Below, one piece after another: positions 18,240 to 29,000 of a DNA stretch of 64,000 nt. Source of the stretch: Legionella jamestowniensis (GTDB taxonomy: Bacteria; Pseudomonadota; Gammaproteobacteria; Legionellales; Legionellaceae); contig NZ_LNYG01000008.1 of the NCBI RefSeq assembly GCF_001467745.1, forward strand, positions 87,612-151,611. Direction: 5' to 3'. Position 1 is the stretch's first letter. Every line of letters starts with the position of its first letter. A program made the translations under genes and the position numbers. Below the pieces are notes generated by a model. The model saw only the letters and a list, made by a program, of their open reading frames with translations, was not told where the DNA came from and did no database searches.

Positions 18240-18687
18240 CTTTTTTTATTAATGAGAACTTCTTTTTAACTTACACTGATTTTAAAAATTCTAAAACCAT
18301 AATTTGGGAATGCCCTGAAGTTTTTATTTTTTAATCGCTAAATTAAATTTATATGGACAGAAAATTGATGTAAAGCATGTGTGTTGACTAGTAATGAAGA
18401 GAGTTCGCGAGCAATTGAAAGTTAGGATCTTGCAACGGTTCGTTGCTCAAGTGGACGTCACAAAAAATACTTTAGGCGTCTTAGTCTTGCTAAGCTGGCT
18501 CACCGTATTTTTATTAGACCTCAATAAATTATTTGTTAGCCGTGCAAGATTTCCTAACCACAATTTAATAATAACAATGTCAAAAAAATGAAACAATGCG
18601 AATCGTGGCATTTATTGTTAAGAAAATGCAAAAAATAAAATGCGTCAATTTTCTGGTGGTAAGCCCTTCATAAGGAAGGGCATTCAG
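18240..18687. other. Intergenic stretch without a convincing gene
   Basis: A 65-codon frame (18394-18591) lacks a ribosome binding site and family features, so I do not call it. A hairpin GCAACG-GTT-CGTTGC (18432-18446) and a GCCCTT/AAGGGC hairpin (18663-18681) just beyond the minus-strand ETF-QO stop are present; the second may end that gene. Confidence 0.45.
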
Positions 18688-20319
18688 TTACATCTCTATA
18701 TAATTTGGACCACCACTGCCTTCAGGCGCCTGCCAAACTATATTTTGACGAGGATCTTTAATGTCGCAGGTTTTACAATGAATGCAATTTTGGGCATTAA
18801 TTAGTAATTTAGGATCATTGTCCTCTTGAATGATTTCATAAACGGCCGCAGGACAATAGCGAGTCTCAGGGGAAGCGTAAAGTTTGTAGTTAACTTCGAT
18901 GGCTAATTTAGGATTACGTAATTTTAAATGACTTGGTTGATTTTCTTCATGGTAAGTATTTGCAAGATAAACGGATGATAATTTGTCAAACGTTAAAACC
19001 CCATCAGGCTTTGGATAGTCTATTTTTTTAGCTTTTCCCGCAGGAATTAATGTGGTGTGGTCTGCATGATGTTTCATAGTCCAGGGGGAGCGGCCAGAAG
19101 TAATATAGGTTTCAAAAGCGGCATTGATCAAACCAAACCAGAAGCCATAACGGAATCCAGGGCGAATATTTCTAACTTGGTATAGTTCCTTTTCAAGCCA
19201 TGATTGTTTTATTTTTTCAAGATAGGTTTTTAACTCAACTTGAACGTCACTTTTTTGTTCGCTTAATCCGTCAAAACATGCCTCAGCTGCAAGCATAGCT
19301 GACTTCATAGCTGTGTGGATACCTTTAATTTTGGGGACATTTAGAAAGCCTGCAGCATCGCCAATGAGGGCACCACCCGGGAAAGTGAGCTTAGGGATAG
19401 CTTGCCACCCGCCTTCATTAAGAGCCCGGGAGCCATAACTGATCCGCTCGCCTTTTTCCAACAACGCTCGAACCATCGGGTGGGTTTTAAAACGTTGTAA
19501 TTCGCCAAAGGGATTAAGCCATGGATTTTTATAATCCAAACCAATGACAAAACCAAGCGCAACTCGATTTTTGGACAAATGATAAATAAAAGAGCCGCCA
19601 TAGGTGGTATTATCAAGAGGCCAACCTACAGTATGAATTACTCTTCCTAATTGATGTTTTTCAGGAGCAATTTGCCATACTTCTTTAATACCAATTCCAT
19701 AGGTTTGAGGTTGAACATCATCGCGTAAGTGAAAACGCCGCATTAAATTTTGACTAAGTTGGCCGCGACATCCCTCTGCAAAAAGTGTTTGTTTGGCATG
19801 TAGATGCATTCCAGGTTGGTAATTAGCCGTTTTATTCCCCGCTTTATCGATGCCCACATCACCGGTAGCTACGCCGATGACTTGGCCATGGGTGTTGTAA
19901 AGGATTTCTGCAGCTGCAAAGCCTGGATAGATTTCACATCCCAAAATTTCAGCTTGCGTTGCCAAAAACTGACAAAGCTCACCTAAGCTAATGATGTAAT
20001 TGCCATGATTTTGCATCGGTTTTGGCGTAGGAAGGCGAAAGGATCTTTTATGGGTAAGAAAATAAAAATCATCTTGTGCCACAGGCGTGTCCAAAGGGGC
20101 TTCTTGCCAACTGTCAGGCAATAATTCTTTTAGGCTGCTTGGTTCTAATACCGCCCCAGAAAGAATATGGGCACCTACCTGGGCTCCTTTTTCAAGAATA
20201 CAAACGCTAATTTCTTTATTGTCTTTTGCGGCGAGTTGCTTAAGTTTTATAGCAGCAGACAAACCAGCAGGACCTGCACCAACAATGACTACATCATATT
20301 CCATTGTTTCGTGTTGCAC
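18688..20319 (-). CDS. Electron transfer flavoprotein-ubiquinone oxidoreductase
   Basis: This 543-residue membrane-associated enzyme passes electrons from ETF to ubiquinone, linking fatty- and amino-acid oxidation to respiration. The FAD-binding opening is YDVVIVGAGPAGLSAAIKL at about residue 8. The C-terminal [4Fe-4S] domain has its cysteines in RYCPAAVYE and NCIHCKTCDI. GDAAGFLNVPKIKGIHTAMKS matches the FAD/quinone segment of the family. Length agrees with bacterial and mitochondrial ETF-QO. No etfAB genes are seen in the window. The gene is monocistronic. Confidence 0.95.
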   Translation of the reverse strand: MQHETMEYDVVIVGAGPAGLSAAIKLKQLAAKDNKEISVCILEKGAQVGAHILSGAVLEPSSLKELLPDSWQEAPLDTPVAQDDFYFLTHKRSFRLPTPKPMQNHGNYIISLGELCQFLATQAEILGCEIYPGFAAAEILYNTHGQVIGVATGDVGIDKAGNKTANYQPGMHLHAKQTLFAEGCRGQLSQNLMRRFHLRDDVQPQTYGIGIKEVWQIAPEKHQLGRVIHTVGWPLDNTTYGGSFIYHLSKNRVALGFVIGLDYKNPWLNPFGELQRFKTHPMVRALLEKGERISYGSRALNEGGWQAIPKLTFPGGALIGDAAGFLNVPKIKGIHTAMKSAMLAAEACFDGLSEQKSDVQVELKTYLEKIKQSWLEKELYQVRNIRPGFRYGFWFGLINAAFETYITSGRSPWTMKHHADHTTLIPAGKAKKIDYPKPDGVLTFDKLSSVYLANTYHEENQPSHLKLRNPKLAIEVNYKLYASPETRYCPAAVYEIIQEDNDPKLLINAQNCIHCKTCDIKDPRQNIVWQAPEGSGGPNYIEM

Positions 20320-20582
20320 ACGGACTCCTTACACTCAAAAGGAAAAATGATCGCTTTAATTGCATTTAAGATCAAGTTGGTTTTTTACATTACCCCTACA
20401 GTGGTGGGTATTCTTACTCATGGGGAAGTAAAAGGAATTTAAAAGTTCTCCCTCTTTCAATCAGTGCAAGGAAGTCAAATAATTTAAAATATGGTGTCGT
20501 GTCATCATTTTAATGTAAAGGTGATGAAATTTGGCTTTCTTCTTGTATAATGTTCACCCTATTTGTCTTTGAAATTATCGAT

Positions 20583-20930
20583 ATGCCTCTACGAAAAATT
20601 CTTACTGCTGTTTTTTATCGTAAAGCGAATGGTATTGAACCTGTTCGTGAATGGCTAAAATTATTAACCAAGTCAGATAAAAAAATTATTGGCAAAGACA
20701 TCAGTGAGGTAGAGTGTAACTGGCCTGTAGGGTTGCCTAAAGTAAAGCATTTAGAAAAAAAACTCTGGGAAGTACGCTCCAATGTGACTGAGAATAAATC
20801 AGCTAGAATTTTTTTTACTACGGATAAAAGTAATATGATTTTATTGCACGGTTTTTTTAAAAAAAGCCGCAGAACTCCTCCGCACGAGTTGGGCATAGCC
20901 CATGAACGCAAGAATGATTTTTTTAAGTAA
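20583..20930 (+). CDS. HigB/RelE-like toxin (phage Gp49-like family), no adjacent antitoxin seen
   Basis: The 115-residue protein reads as a RelE-superfamily mRNA interferase of the Gp49/HigB type: TAVFYRKANGIEPVREWLKLL at the start, LPKVKHLEKKLWEVRSN in the middle, RIFFTTDKSNMILLHGFFKKSRRTP at the end. Such toxins cleave ribosome-bound mRNA and are normally paired with a following Xre antitoxin. ATG 20583 gives the standard family length; an upstream in-frame ATG at 20550 would add 11 atypical residues. Only a 34-codon frame follows before the next gene, so an antitoxin partner is missing or reduced. Confidence 0.85.
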   Translation: MPLRKILTAVFYRKANGIEPVREWLKLLTKSDKKIIGKDISEVECNWPVGLPKVKHLEKKLWEVRSNVTENKSARIFFTTDKSNMILLHGFFKKSRRTPPHELGIAHERKNDFFK

Positions 20931-20947
20931 TGGAGGAATTCAGGTTT

Positions 20948-21052
20948 ATGCCGGGCTTTCAGATTGATGCACCCAACCTTATCATGGATGGTTGGGAATC
21001 AAGAGATTTGTTTATATTACGTCATTTTGACGCAATATTAAACCAAGAGTAA
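20948..21052 (+). CDS. Possible 34-residue ORF after the HigB-like toxin
   Basis: A frame from ATG 20948 to TAA 21052 encodes MPGFQIDAPNLIMDGWESRD and 14 more residues. GGAGGAATTC lies about 10 bases upstream, a plausible ribosome binding site. It has no helix-turn-helix and is too short to be the usual Xre antitoxin. It could be a remnant, a small peptide, or chance. Confidence 0.25.
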   Translation: MPGFQIDAPNLIMDGWESRDLFILRHFDAILNQE

Positions 21053-21088
21053 ACTAATACATCTATCTTTTTTTTTTGATTATTAACA

Positions 21089-22684
21089 ATGCCTGCTACT
21101 AAAAAGCTAATTAGAGAACGTTCCTTAAAAAAGAAATCAAAAAATGATTCTCAAGAAGATATAACGTCTAGTCTTTTTATAAATTTCGCTGAGACATTGT
21201 TTAATGATGAACAAATGCAGGAATTTTTGTCCCCTAAACGCCGTCCAGATGGCCGTTATGTAACCAGTGAAGCGAATCTTGATAAATACATTGACCTTCG
21301 GATTTTTCGTGAAACACAAATAAAGCGTTTTTTGCGCTGGCTTACCACAACACCTCCCTTACTTAATAAATTGTTCACCTGGATTTTTGTTAGCCAATTA
21401 GGAATGAAGCTGGCTTATTTTGATCAACAAGAAAATAAGGACCCAAAGAAAATTTATAAAGAAGATGGGCAGCATACTATCAGTGGGGAAGTGGACGATG
21501 GATTCACTATTCACAATTTAGGCCATGCCACTCAATTAATTCAAACCTCAGGAATGAATATACTGACGGATCCTGTGTTTGGGAATTTAGCCCCTATTGT
21601 TTATCCAGCCATGACAAAGAGCTTAGCCCGGGATGTGACAGCAAATGAATTACCGCGCATCGATGTCATCCTTATCTCCCACAACCATCGGGATCACGTG
21701 GATGTTGATTCGCTAAAAAAATTACTAAAGGATCAACCGACATTACTCGTTCCAGTTGGTGATGACGTTTTTTTTAGATCATTAGGATTTACTAATGTAC
21801 ACAGTTTTGAATGGCATGAGCAAACTACACTCACTTCTGATAAAGGTAAGAAAGTAACTTTTTGCAGTGTTCCGGCTGATCATCGCTCTGGACGCCATGG
21901 TCATGATGCCCATCAATCGCTAGTGACTGGCTGGGCTGTCAGCCCCAAAGATCGTCAAGAAATTCTTTTGTTTGCAGGGGACACGGCAAGAATTAATAAT
22001 GTACGCATGAAAGGGTTAGCGCTCGATCTTTATCAACTTTATCAACATAAAAAGAATTTAAAGCCAGAAGAGCTTCCTCGCATTATTAATATGGAACCGG
22101 GAGGGCCTAATTATACCAGAAAGGATATGCTACCGACCCATCAATCTGCGGTAGACAGTATTATTTCCTCTTTCCGATTGGCCTTTGCACTGGCAGAAAT
22201 AAGTGTCCATGATGAGGATGCTGAAAAAAAAGTTTCAGCGTTAGAATGGTTACTTACCACTGCTACCATTTTTATGCATCAAAATAAATTTGAGTTGGGA
22301 CCTGATCGTTTTAACGAGAATTATTTTATCTTTAAACGTTTATGCAGTTATTTACAAATGACTGATCAACAACTTGCCCTCCATAAGCAAAAGCAAGAAA
22401 ACAAAAGCGCTTCATGGAGTTTATTCCATCGACGAAAAGATTTTATCATTGACGGTGTGAAAGAATTAAAAGAAATGGCAAAAAAATTGTGGCCCGAAGA
22501 AACAGAACAAAACCAGTGCCTTAAAATAATTGATTTTATTGAAGCTCGTACGCACTTTCCTTTAATCAGAGAAAAGTTGACTTCTGAGGATTCCTACAGT
22601 TGTCCTTTGGGGGAGAAATCAAGTATTGCCCCTAACACCTGGGATGAGGAAAAAGGAAAATACAAAGGACAGAAAATGAAATGA
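21089..22684 (+). CDS. Metallo-beta-lactamase fold hydrolase, NAPE-PLD-like
   Basis: The 531-residue protein contains the MBL-fold core of the NAPE-hydrolysing phospholipase D/UlaG-like group: GHATQLIQTSGMNILTDPVFG, the metal motif SHNHRDHVD (HxHxDH), the second-site histidine in PADHRSGRHGHD, and LFAGDTA. The mammalian relative releases N-acylethanolamines from membrane phospholipids; bacterial members are mostly uncharacterised. Both an N-terminal basic region of about 130 residues and a C-terminal helical extension of about 190 residues are longer than in the family core. There is no signal peptide, so a lipid-active cytosolic or translocated enzyme is possible. No clear ribosome binding site precedes ATG 21089. 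Confidence 0.82.
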   Translation: MPATKKLIRERSLKKKSKNDSQEDITSSLFINFAETLFNDEQMQEFLSPKRRPDGRYVTSEANLDKYIDLRIFRETQIKRFLRWLTTTPPLLNKLFTWIFVSQLGMKLAYFDQQENKDPKKIYKEDGQHTISGEVDDGFTIHNLGHATQLIQTSGMNILTDPVFGNLAPIVYPAMTKSLARDVTANELPRIDVILISHNHRDHVDVDSLKKLLKDQPTLLVPVGDDVFFRSLGFTNVHSFEWHEQTTLTSDKGKKVTFCSVPADHRSGRHGHDAHQSLVTGWAVSPKDRQEILLFAGDTARINNVRMKGLALDLYQLYQHKKNLKPEELPRIINMEPGGPNYTRKDMLPTHQSAVDSIISSFRLAFALAEISVHDEDAEKKVSALEWLLTTATIFMHQNKFELGPDRFNENYFIFKRLCSYLQMTDQQLALHKQKQENKSASWSLFHRRKDFIIDGVKELKEMAKKLWPEETEQNQCLKIIDFIEARTHFPLIREKLTSEDSYSCPLGEKSSIAPNTWDEEKGKYKGQKMK

Positions 22685-22690
22685 TAGATT

Positions 22691-22720
22691 TAGGCTCAGG
22701 TTCTTTGCCTACCCCTTTTT
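22691..22720 (+). terminator. Weak intrinsic terminator after the NAPE-PLD-like gene
   Basis: A 5-bp stem, TAGGC (22691-22695) with GCCTA (22707-22711), is followed by CCCCTTTTTT. It is 7 bases beyond the stop codon. The short stem makes it uncertain. The rest of the gap to 23033 shows no gene and no clear promoter. Confidence 0.4.
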
Positions 22721-23033
22721 TAAAATTAGGAAATACCACAGAGGTGCCTCTTCTACCCTAATCTTTCTTGCAGGGTCAGATGCTCTCGTGCAAGCACACA
22801 GTAAGTCAAAAATAAAGAATGAGCACTTAATATTCTAATAACGTCCAAATAGTATCTAACTTGCTATTATTAATTAATTTTTTGTACGATCTATAACTTA
22901 AAGTTAAAGGCAAGGATATATTGCTTATACCTTTTAGCACATATTTTGTACACGCGTGCTCTTTAAATAGTCTATATTTCATGAATTGAATAAAGAATTG
23001 TTATTCAAGATAATGAAAATAGGATCTCATGCT

Positions 23034-26000
23034 ATGAGAGTAGACGATGTTGATGTGACCTTAATAAATTTCCTGAAATATCGTGCCGAAACTGAACCCA
23101 ATCAAATTGTCTATACTTTCTTAAGTGATAAGGAGCAAAGTACATTAACCAATGCCGAGCTTTTGCAAAAAGTATCGCAAATCGCATCACAGTTATTATT
23201 AATAACCTCCAGCGGTTCAAGAGCCGTTTTATTATTACAACCTAGTCTTGATTATATCATTGCCTTTTTAGGTTGTTTAATGGCAGGAGTCGTTGCTGTC
23301 CCTGCCTATCCTCCATCCAACACCCGCCATAGCCATCGTTTGTTTTCCGTGATAAAGGATGCGCAGGCTGAGGCAATGATTACTACTTCGCAGATTTCTG
23401 AACAGTATTCCTTTGAAAACCTACGAATACTTCTAGTCGACCAATTAGAACTAATGGGTATAGATGAAACAAAATTTCCAAAAGTGACTCAAAACCAACT
23501 TGCCTTTTTACAGTATACGTCTGGTTCAACTGGTAATCCCAAAGGAGTAATGGTTAGTCATGGGAATATTCTTGCCAACACGAAAGTAATTAGCCAGCTT
23601 TTAAAAAGGGATATTAAAAAGGTGTGCTCCTGGTTGCCTCCATTTCATGACATGGGGTTAATTGGAGGTATTTTGTACCCGCTTACTGTTAAGGCGCATA
23701 CTATTTTAATGCCGCCTGCACGGTTTTTAAGAAAACCTTTTCTCTGGTTAAAAACAATTAGTGATTATGCCGTTGATATTTCACCTGCTCCTAATTTTGC
23801 CTATGAATTATGCATTAATACTGTCACAAATGAAGAAAAAACGCAGTTAGACTTAACCCACTGGCAGACAGCATTAAATGGTGCAGAACCTGTCAATGCC
23901 AAAACACTTGAAAAATTTGCCCAGGTTTTCGCAGACTGCGGTTTCAAACTGGAAAGCTGTTATCCTGCTTATGGTATGGCAGAAACCACGCTTATGGTTT
24001 CAGGTAAAAAATCAGGGGATAAAACAGTTATTTTACACGTTGACAAAAATGCCTTAAAGCTTCATCGAATTAAAAAGGTGCACTCTTCACATCCAGATAA
24101 AGCCAGTTTAGTCAGTTGTGGGCGTGCTGATTTAAATCATGAAGTTAAAATTGTTAACCCAGAAACAAATGAAATACTGGGTAATTATGAAGTGGGTGAG
24201 ATTATTATTGCGGGCCCTAGCGTTGCGCAGGGTTATTGGAATAAACCTGACGTAACAGAACAACAGTTTAGATTCACGCTGCATGGAGATGGGACGCACT
24301 TTTTAAAAACCGGTGATTTAGGTTTTATGGATGAAAACGGTGAGTTGTTTATTACTGGCCGATTAAAAGATTTAATTATTATTCGTGGTCAAAACATTTA
24401 TCCCCAAGATATTGAGGCGGTTGTTGCCGAAGCTCACCCACAATTAATTCCGGCCGGCACTGCCGCATTTGCATTAGAGGGTGAAAAGGATTATGAGTTA
24501 GTTATTGTACAAGAGGTTCACCGGCATGCCAAAAATTTTGAGGAGATTTTCTCTGCCATTTTAAAGTCTTGCTCTGAAGAGTTTTCAATCTTACCTACAC
24601 AAATTGTTTTGATCCAACAATCAACATTGTCCAAAACTTCCAGTGGTAAAGTCCAGCGAAATTTTTGTAAACAGGCTTTACAAAATCAGACGTTAAAAAC
24701 TGTTGCGCAATGGCTAAGAGGTAAAGAGAATGTTTCACAAAAGGACGTTTCTGAGCAAAGCGATGATTTACAATTATGGATGAAACATTGGCTTGCCTCG
24801 GAGTTAAAGATTAATGAATATCAGATTAAATCAGACGTTAATTTTGCACACTATGGGATTGATTCATTAAGGGCTGTGCGCTTCTGTGCTGCTCTTGAGG
24901 AAAAACTTAACCAAACAATCAATCCAAGCTTACTTTGGACTTATTCAACCGTAGAACAATTTGCCAATCATCTCATGGGAAATGTTTGTGAAACAAAGGC
25001 CACGCAGTTTCAAGAACATTTATTTGAACCGATTGCCATTGTTGGGATGAGCTGTCGTTTTCCAGGCCAGGCTGATAACCCTGAAGCGTTTTGGCAATTA
25101 TTGGAAAATGCCAAGGACGGTATTACCGAAGTTCCCCCTGACCGCTGGAACATTGATGATTACTATGATTCTCGCCCAACAACACCTGGAAAAATAATAA
25201 GTCGCAAGGGAGGGTTTGTTGCTAATATTGATCAATTCGATGCTGCCTTGTTTGACATTAGCCCAAGTGAGGCAGCAGCGATGGATCCCCAACATCGATT
25301 GCTTCTTGAGTTAACCTGGGAAGCATTGGAGTACGGTGGTATACCCCCTTTATCACTCCACAATACCAACAGTGGCGTGTTTATTGGTATTTCTTCTAAT
25401 GACTATAGCCATCTCAGTTCGCATCCTTCGCCGGATGAAGCAAATGGCTTTTATGGTTTAGGCAATGCCCATAGTGCAGCCGCAGGTAGAATTGCTTACT
25501 TTTTTGGTACTCGAGGTCAGACACTGGCTGTAGATACCGCATGTTCTTCTTCATTAGTGGCTGTTTTCAATGCCTGCCAGGATTTACAAACCAAAGATTG
25601 TGATTTAGCCATTGCTGGCGGGGTAAATCTTATTCTTGATCCCTCGTTAAGTATTAGTTTTTCCCAAGCGGGGATGCTTTCACCCGAGGGTCAATGCCGG
25701 GTATTTGATGAAAAGGCAAATGGTTACGTCCGTGGTGAAGGAGGGGGGATTATTATTCTCAAGCGCTTAAGTGATGCAGAGCAAGATGGGAATAGAATTC
25801 TGGCTGTCATCAAAAGTGCGGTGGTTAATAGCGATGGTCATAGTAATGGAATTACTGCCCCCAGTCCTTTTGCCCAAAAAGAATTACTAGCAAAAGCACT
25901 TCATTCGGCAGGATTAACTGCAGATGTAATTGGTTATGTTGAAGCCCATGGTACAGGTACCCGCTTAGGGGATCCCATTGAATTTAATGCGTTAAAAGAT

Positions 26001-29000
26001 GTTTTTGCTACCCGCTCACGGAAAGAACCCCTGTATATAGGTTCGGTCAAAACTAACCTTGGTCATCTTGAGGCTGCAGCCGGAATAGCCGGACTCATTA
26101 AAACCATTTTAATGCTGCAACATAAAAAAATTCCTGCCAATTTACATTTTAAGCAAGCAAATCCACTTATCCAGCTAAACGATATTCCTGCACAGGTCCC
26201 TATACGTTTAGAACCTTGGGAAACTTTTGACAATAACCTTGTACGTTATGCAGGGATTAGTTCTTTTGGATTCACAGGAACCAATGCACATGTAATACTG
26301 GCAGATGCACCCATGCCAGAAAAAGCATCTGCAGTTGAGACTATAGGGCGGCCAGTCCATATTTTAACGCTTTCCGCGCATACCCCTGAGGCTTTAAATG
26401 CCCAACGTCATAAATTATTAAGGTTTATTGAACAGGAGGAAACGCTTGATCTGGCAAGCTTTTGTCATAGCTTAAATACAGAAAGAAGTAAATTGGACTA
26501 TAAGCTGGCAGTATGCTGTAGAACAGTAGAAGAATTAAAAAATCAATTGGAAACAGCCTCCATTGAACCCATGAGGCCTTATGATTTTAAAAAAATTGTT
26601 TTCCTGTTCACAGGAATGGGATCGCAATATTCGCAAATGGGTAGTGAGCTTTACTACACTCATCCTCTGTTTAAAGCTGAAATTGATTATTGTTGTCAAA
26701 TGGTTAGCAAATTGTTACCAGAACCTTTACAAGAGGTCATGTTTAATCCAGAGAAAAAAGAATTGCTTAAGGAGACTCAATACGCCCAACCTGCATTATT
26801 TATTCTTGAATATGCTTTAGCGCAATTATGGATAAGTTGGGGAATTAAACCCACTGCAGTCATTGGCCATAGTTTAGGCGAGTATGTAGCTGCAACAGTT
26901 GCAGGCATGATGAGCCTGGAAGATGGGCTAAAATTAATCGTCTGGCGGGCAAAACTTATGCAAATGCAGGCCCACGGTTCAATGTTGGCTGTTGGAGTCA
27001 ATCATGGCAAAGCAAAAACTTTATTAGCCACAATTCAGGAAGAAATGCCAGACAAAATTTTAGCAATAGCAGCGATCAATAGTCCAACGCAAGTGGTTTT
27101 TTCCGGGGAAGCAAGCGCAATTGAGCATTTGGAAATCCTTTGTCTATCGCAGCAGATAAAGATAACCAAACTTGATGTGGCTCATGCGTTCCATTCAGAA
27201 CTCCTGCAACCGATGATTGAACAGTTTACCAACATGGCAGACTCAATCACCTACCACAAGCCAACGATGTTGGTGATTTCCAATGTAACGGGAAAAGCGC
27301 TTGCATCTGTCGATGCCACTTATTGGGCGAAGCATGTTTTTGCTACCGTGAATTTTAGTGCAGGGATTAATTACTTACTGAAAAAAGAGCATCACATTTT
27401 CTTTGAAATGGGGGCTCAACCTGTACTGCTAAGTTTTGCGATGGCCCATCATCCTCATCCCAATGAGGCACTTTGGTTTGCTTCTTTAAAAAGGCAACAG
27501 CATGACTGGATGGTTCTTACTGAAACCTTGATGTCGATTTATTTGTTAGGAGGCCCTATTGAGTGGAATTTCTTCGACAAGCCTTACGCGATTAAGTCTT
27601 ACCCCAAAGTTTTACCAAGTTATTCTTTCCAGCGGGAAAAATATTGGTTAGCCATAGAGGAGAAGCCTAAAGAAGAGGATTACCTGTTAGAACGTGCTAT
27701 TTACCAGATTGGTTGGGAAAAATTGCCACTCATGCCGATTAAAACCGGGATGGTATCAGGGAACTGGTTAATTTTTGCTAATGATCAAAGTATGGGCTTT
27801 GCCAATACACTTAGGCGTTGCTTCGAAAATGTAATAATAATTAAACCAGGTACAGTCTATGATCATACCCCCCAAATGGTTACTTTAAATCCTAAAGACC
27901 CCACACATCTCACACGTCTTTTTAGTAAGGTGGATTGTCCTGTAAACGTTATCTATTCATGGGGGGTTCAAAAAAAACCTTTCAATAGCGATAAAGAACT
28001 GTTTACGTTGATTCAACAGGCCTGCGCCGGTTTACTCTATTTGGTACAAGCAATAGGAAGTAAAAAAAATATCGATAAAATTCTGATAGTTACGAATTCT
28101 GCTCTTTCTCCGTTTAGCAAAGAGCGCAATCCTTTATCGGCACCGCTGGTTGGCATGTGCAAAACATTATGTGTTGAATACCCGGAATTTGCCTGTCAAT
28201 TAGTCGATTTCGAAACAGCTGCTCCAGATAATGAAGTCACCACGCATTTGCTGCAATTAATAGAAAGTTATGTCGAAGAGACAATAATTGCTGTTTCTCA
28301 GGGTAACTATTACGGCCAACGCCTTGAAACCTCTTCTCTCAAAAAGCATGCCCCCTGTGAAATCGAAGCCGATGCTACCTATCTCATTACGGGCGGGTTG
28401 GGGGGGATTGGGTTTATTTTAAGTCAATGGTTAATTAAACGTGGAGCACGTCATATTGCATTGCTGGGACGTCGAGAAATGGCCCAGGTTAAAGGACAAT
28501 TCGAAATTCTGGACCAGGAAGGGGCTACCATCGCTTATTTCCAAACAGATGTTAGTCAGTGTGACCAGTTAAAAAATACATTATTGACCATCCAGCAGAC
28601 AATGCCTCCCCTGAAGGGTATTTTTCATACGGCTGGAATATTGGCGGATGGTTTATGGATGAGTTTAACCTGGCAGCAGTTTACGGATGTTTTTCAGGCA
28701 AAAGTGCTTGGATCGTGGCATTTACATCGTTTAAGTATCGAGCTTGATCTTAAACTGCAGCATTTCATCTTATTTTCTTCAATCAGTTCTCTGTTGGGTT
28801 CGGCAGGACAAACTAATTATGCAGCCGCCAATGCCTTTCTTGATGGATTGGCACACTATCGCCACCAACTGAATCTGCCTGCATTGGCAATTAATTTTGG
28901 CCCCTGGGAACAAACAGGAATGACAGTGCATCAAACACAATGCTGGTTGGATGCTGGTATCCTAAATATTACCTCTCAAGCAGGTATGGCAGCCCTGGAG

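Noticed and set aside
18394-18591. 65-codon + strand frame in the intergenic gap
   Set aside because: No ribosome binding site, no family features and a composition like noncoding DNA.
20550-20582. Upstream in-frame start for the HigB-like toxin
   Set aside because: It would add 11 hydrophobic residues not typical of the family; ATG 20583 gives the standard length.
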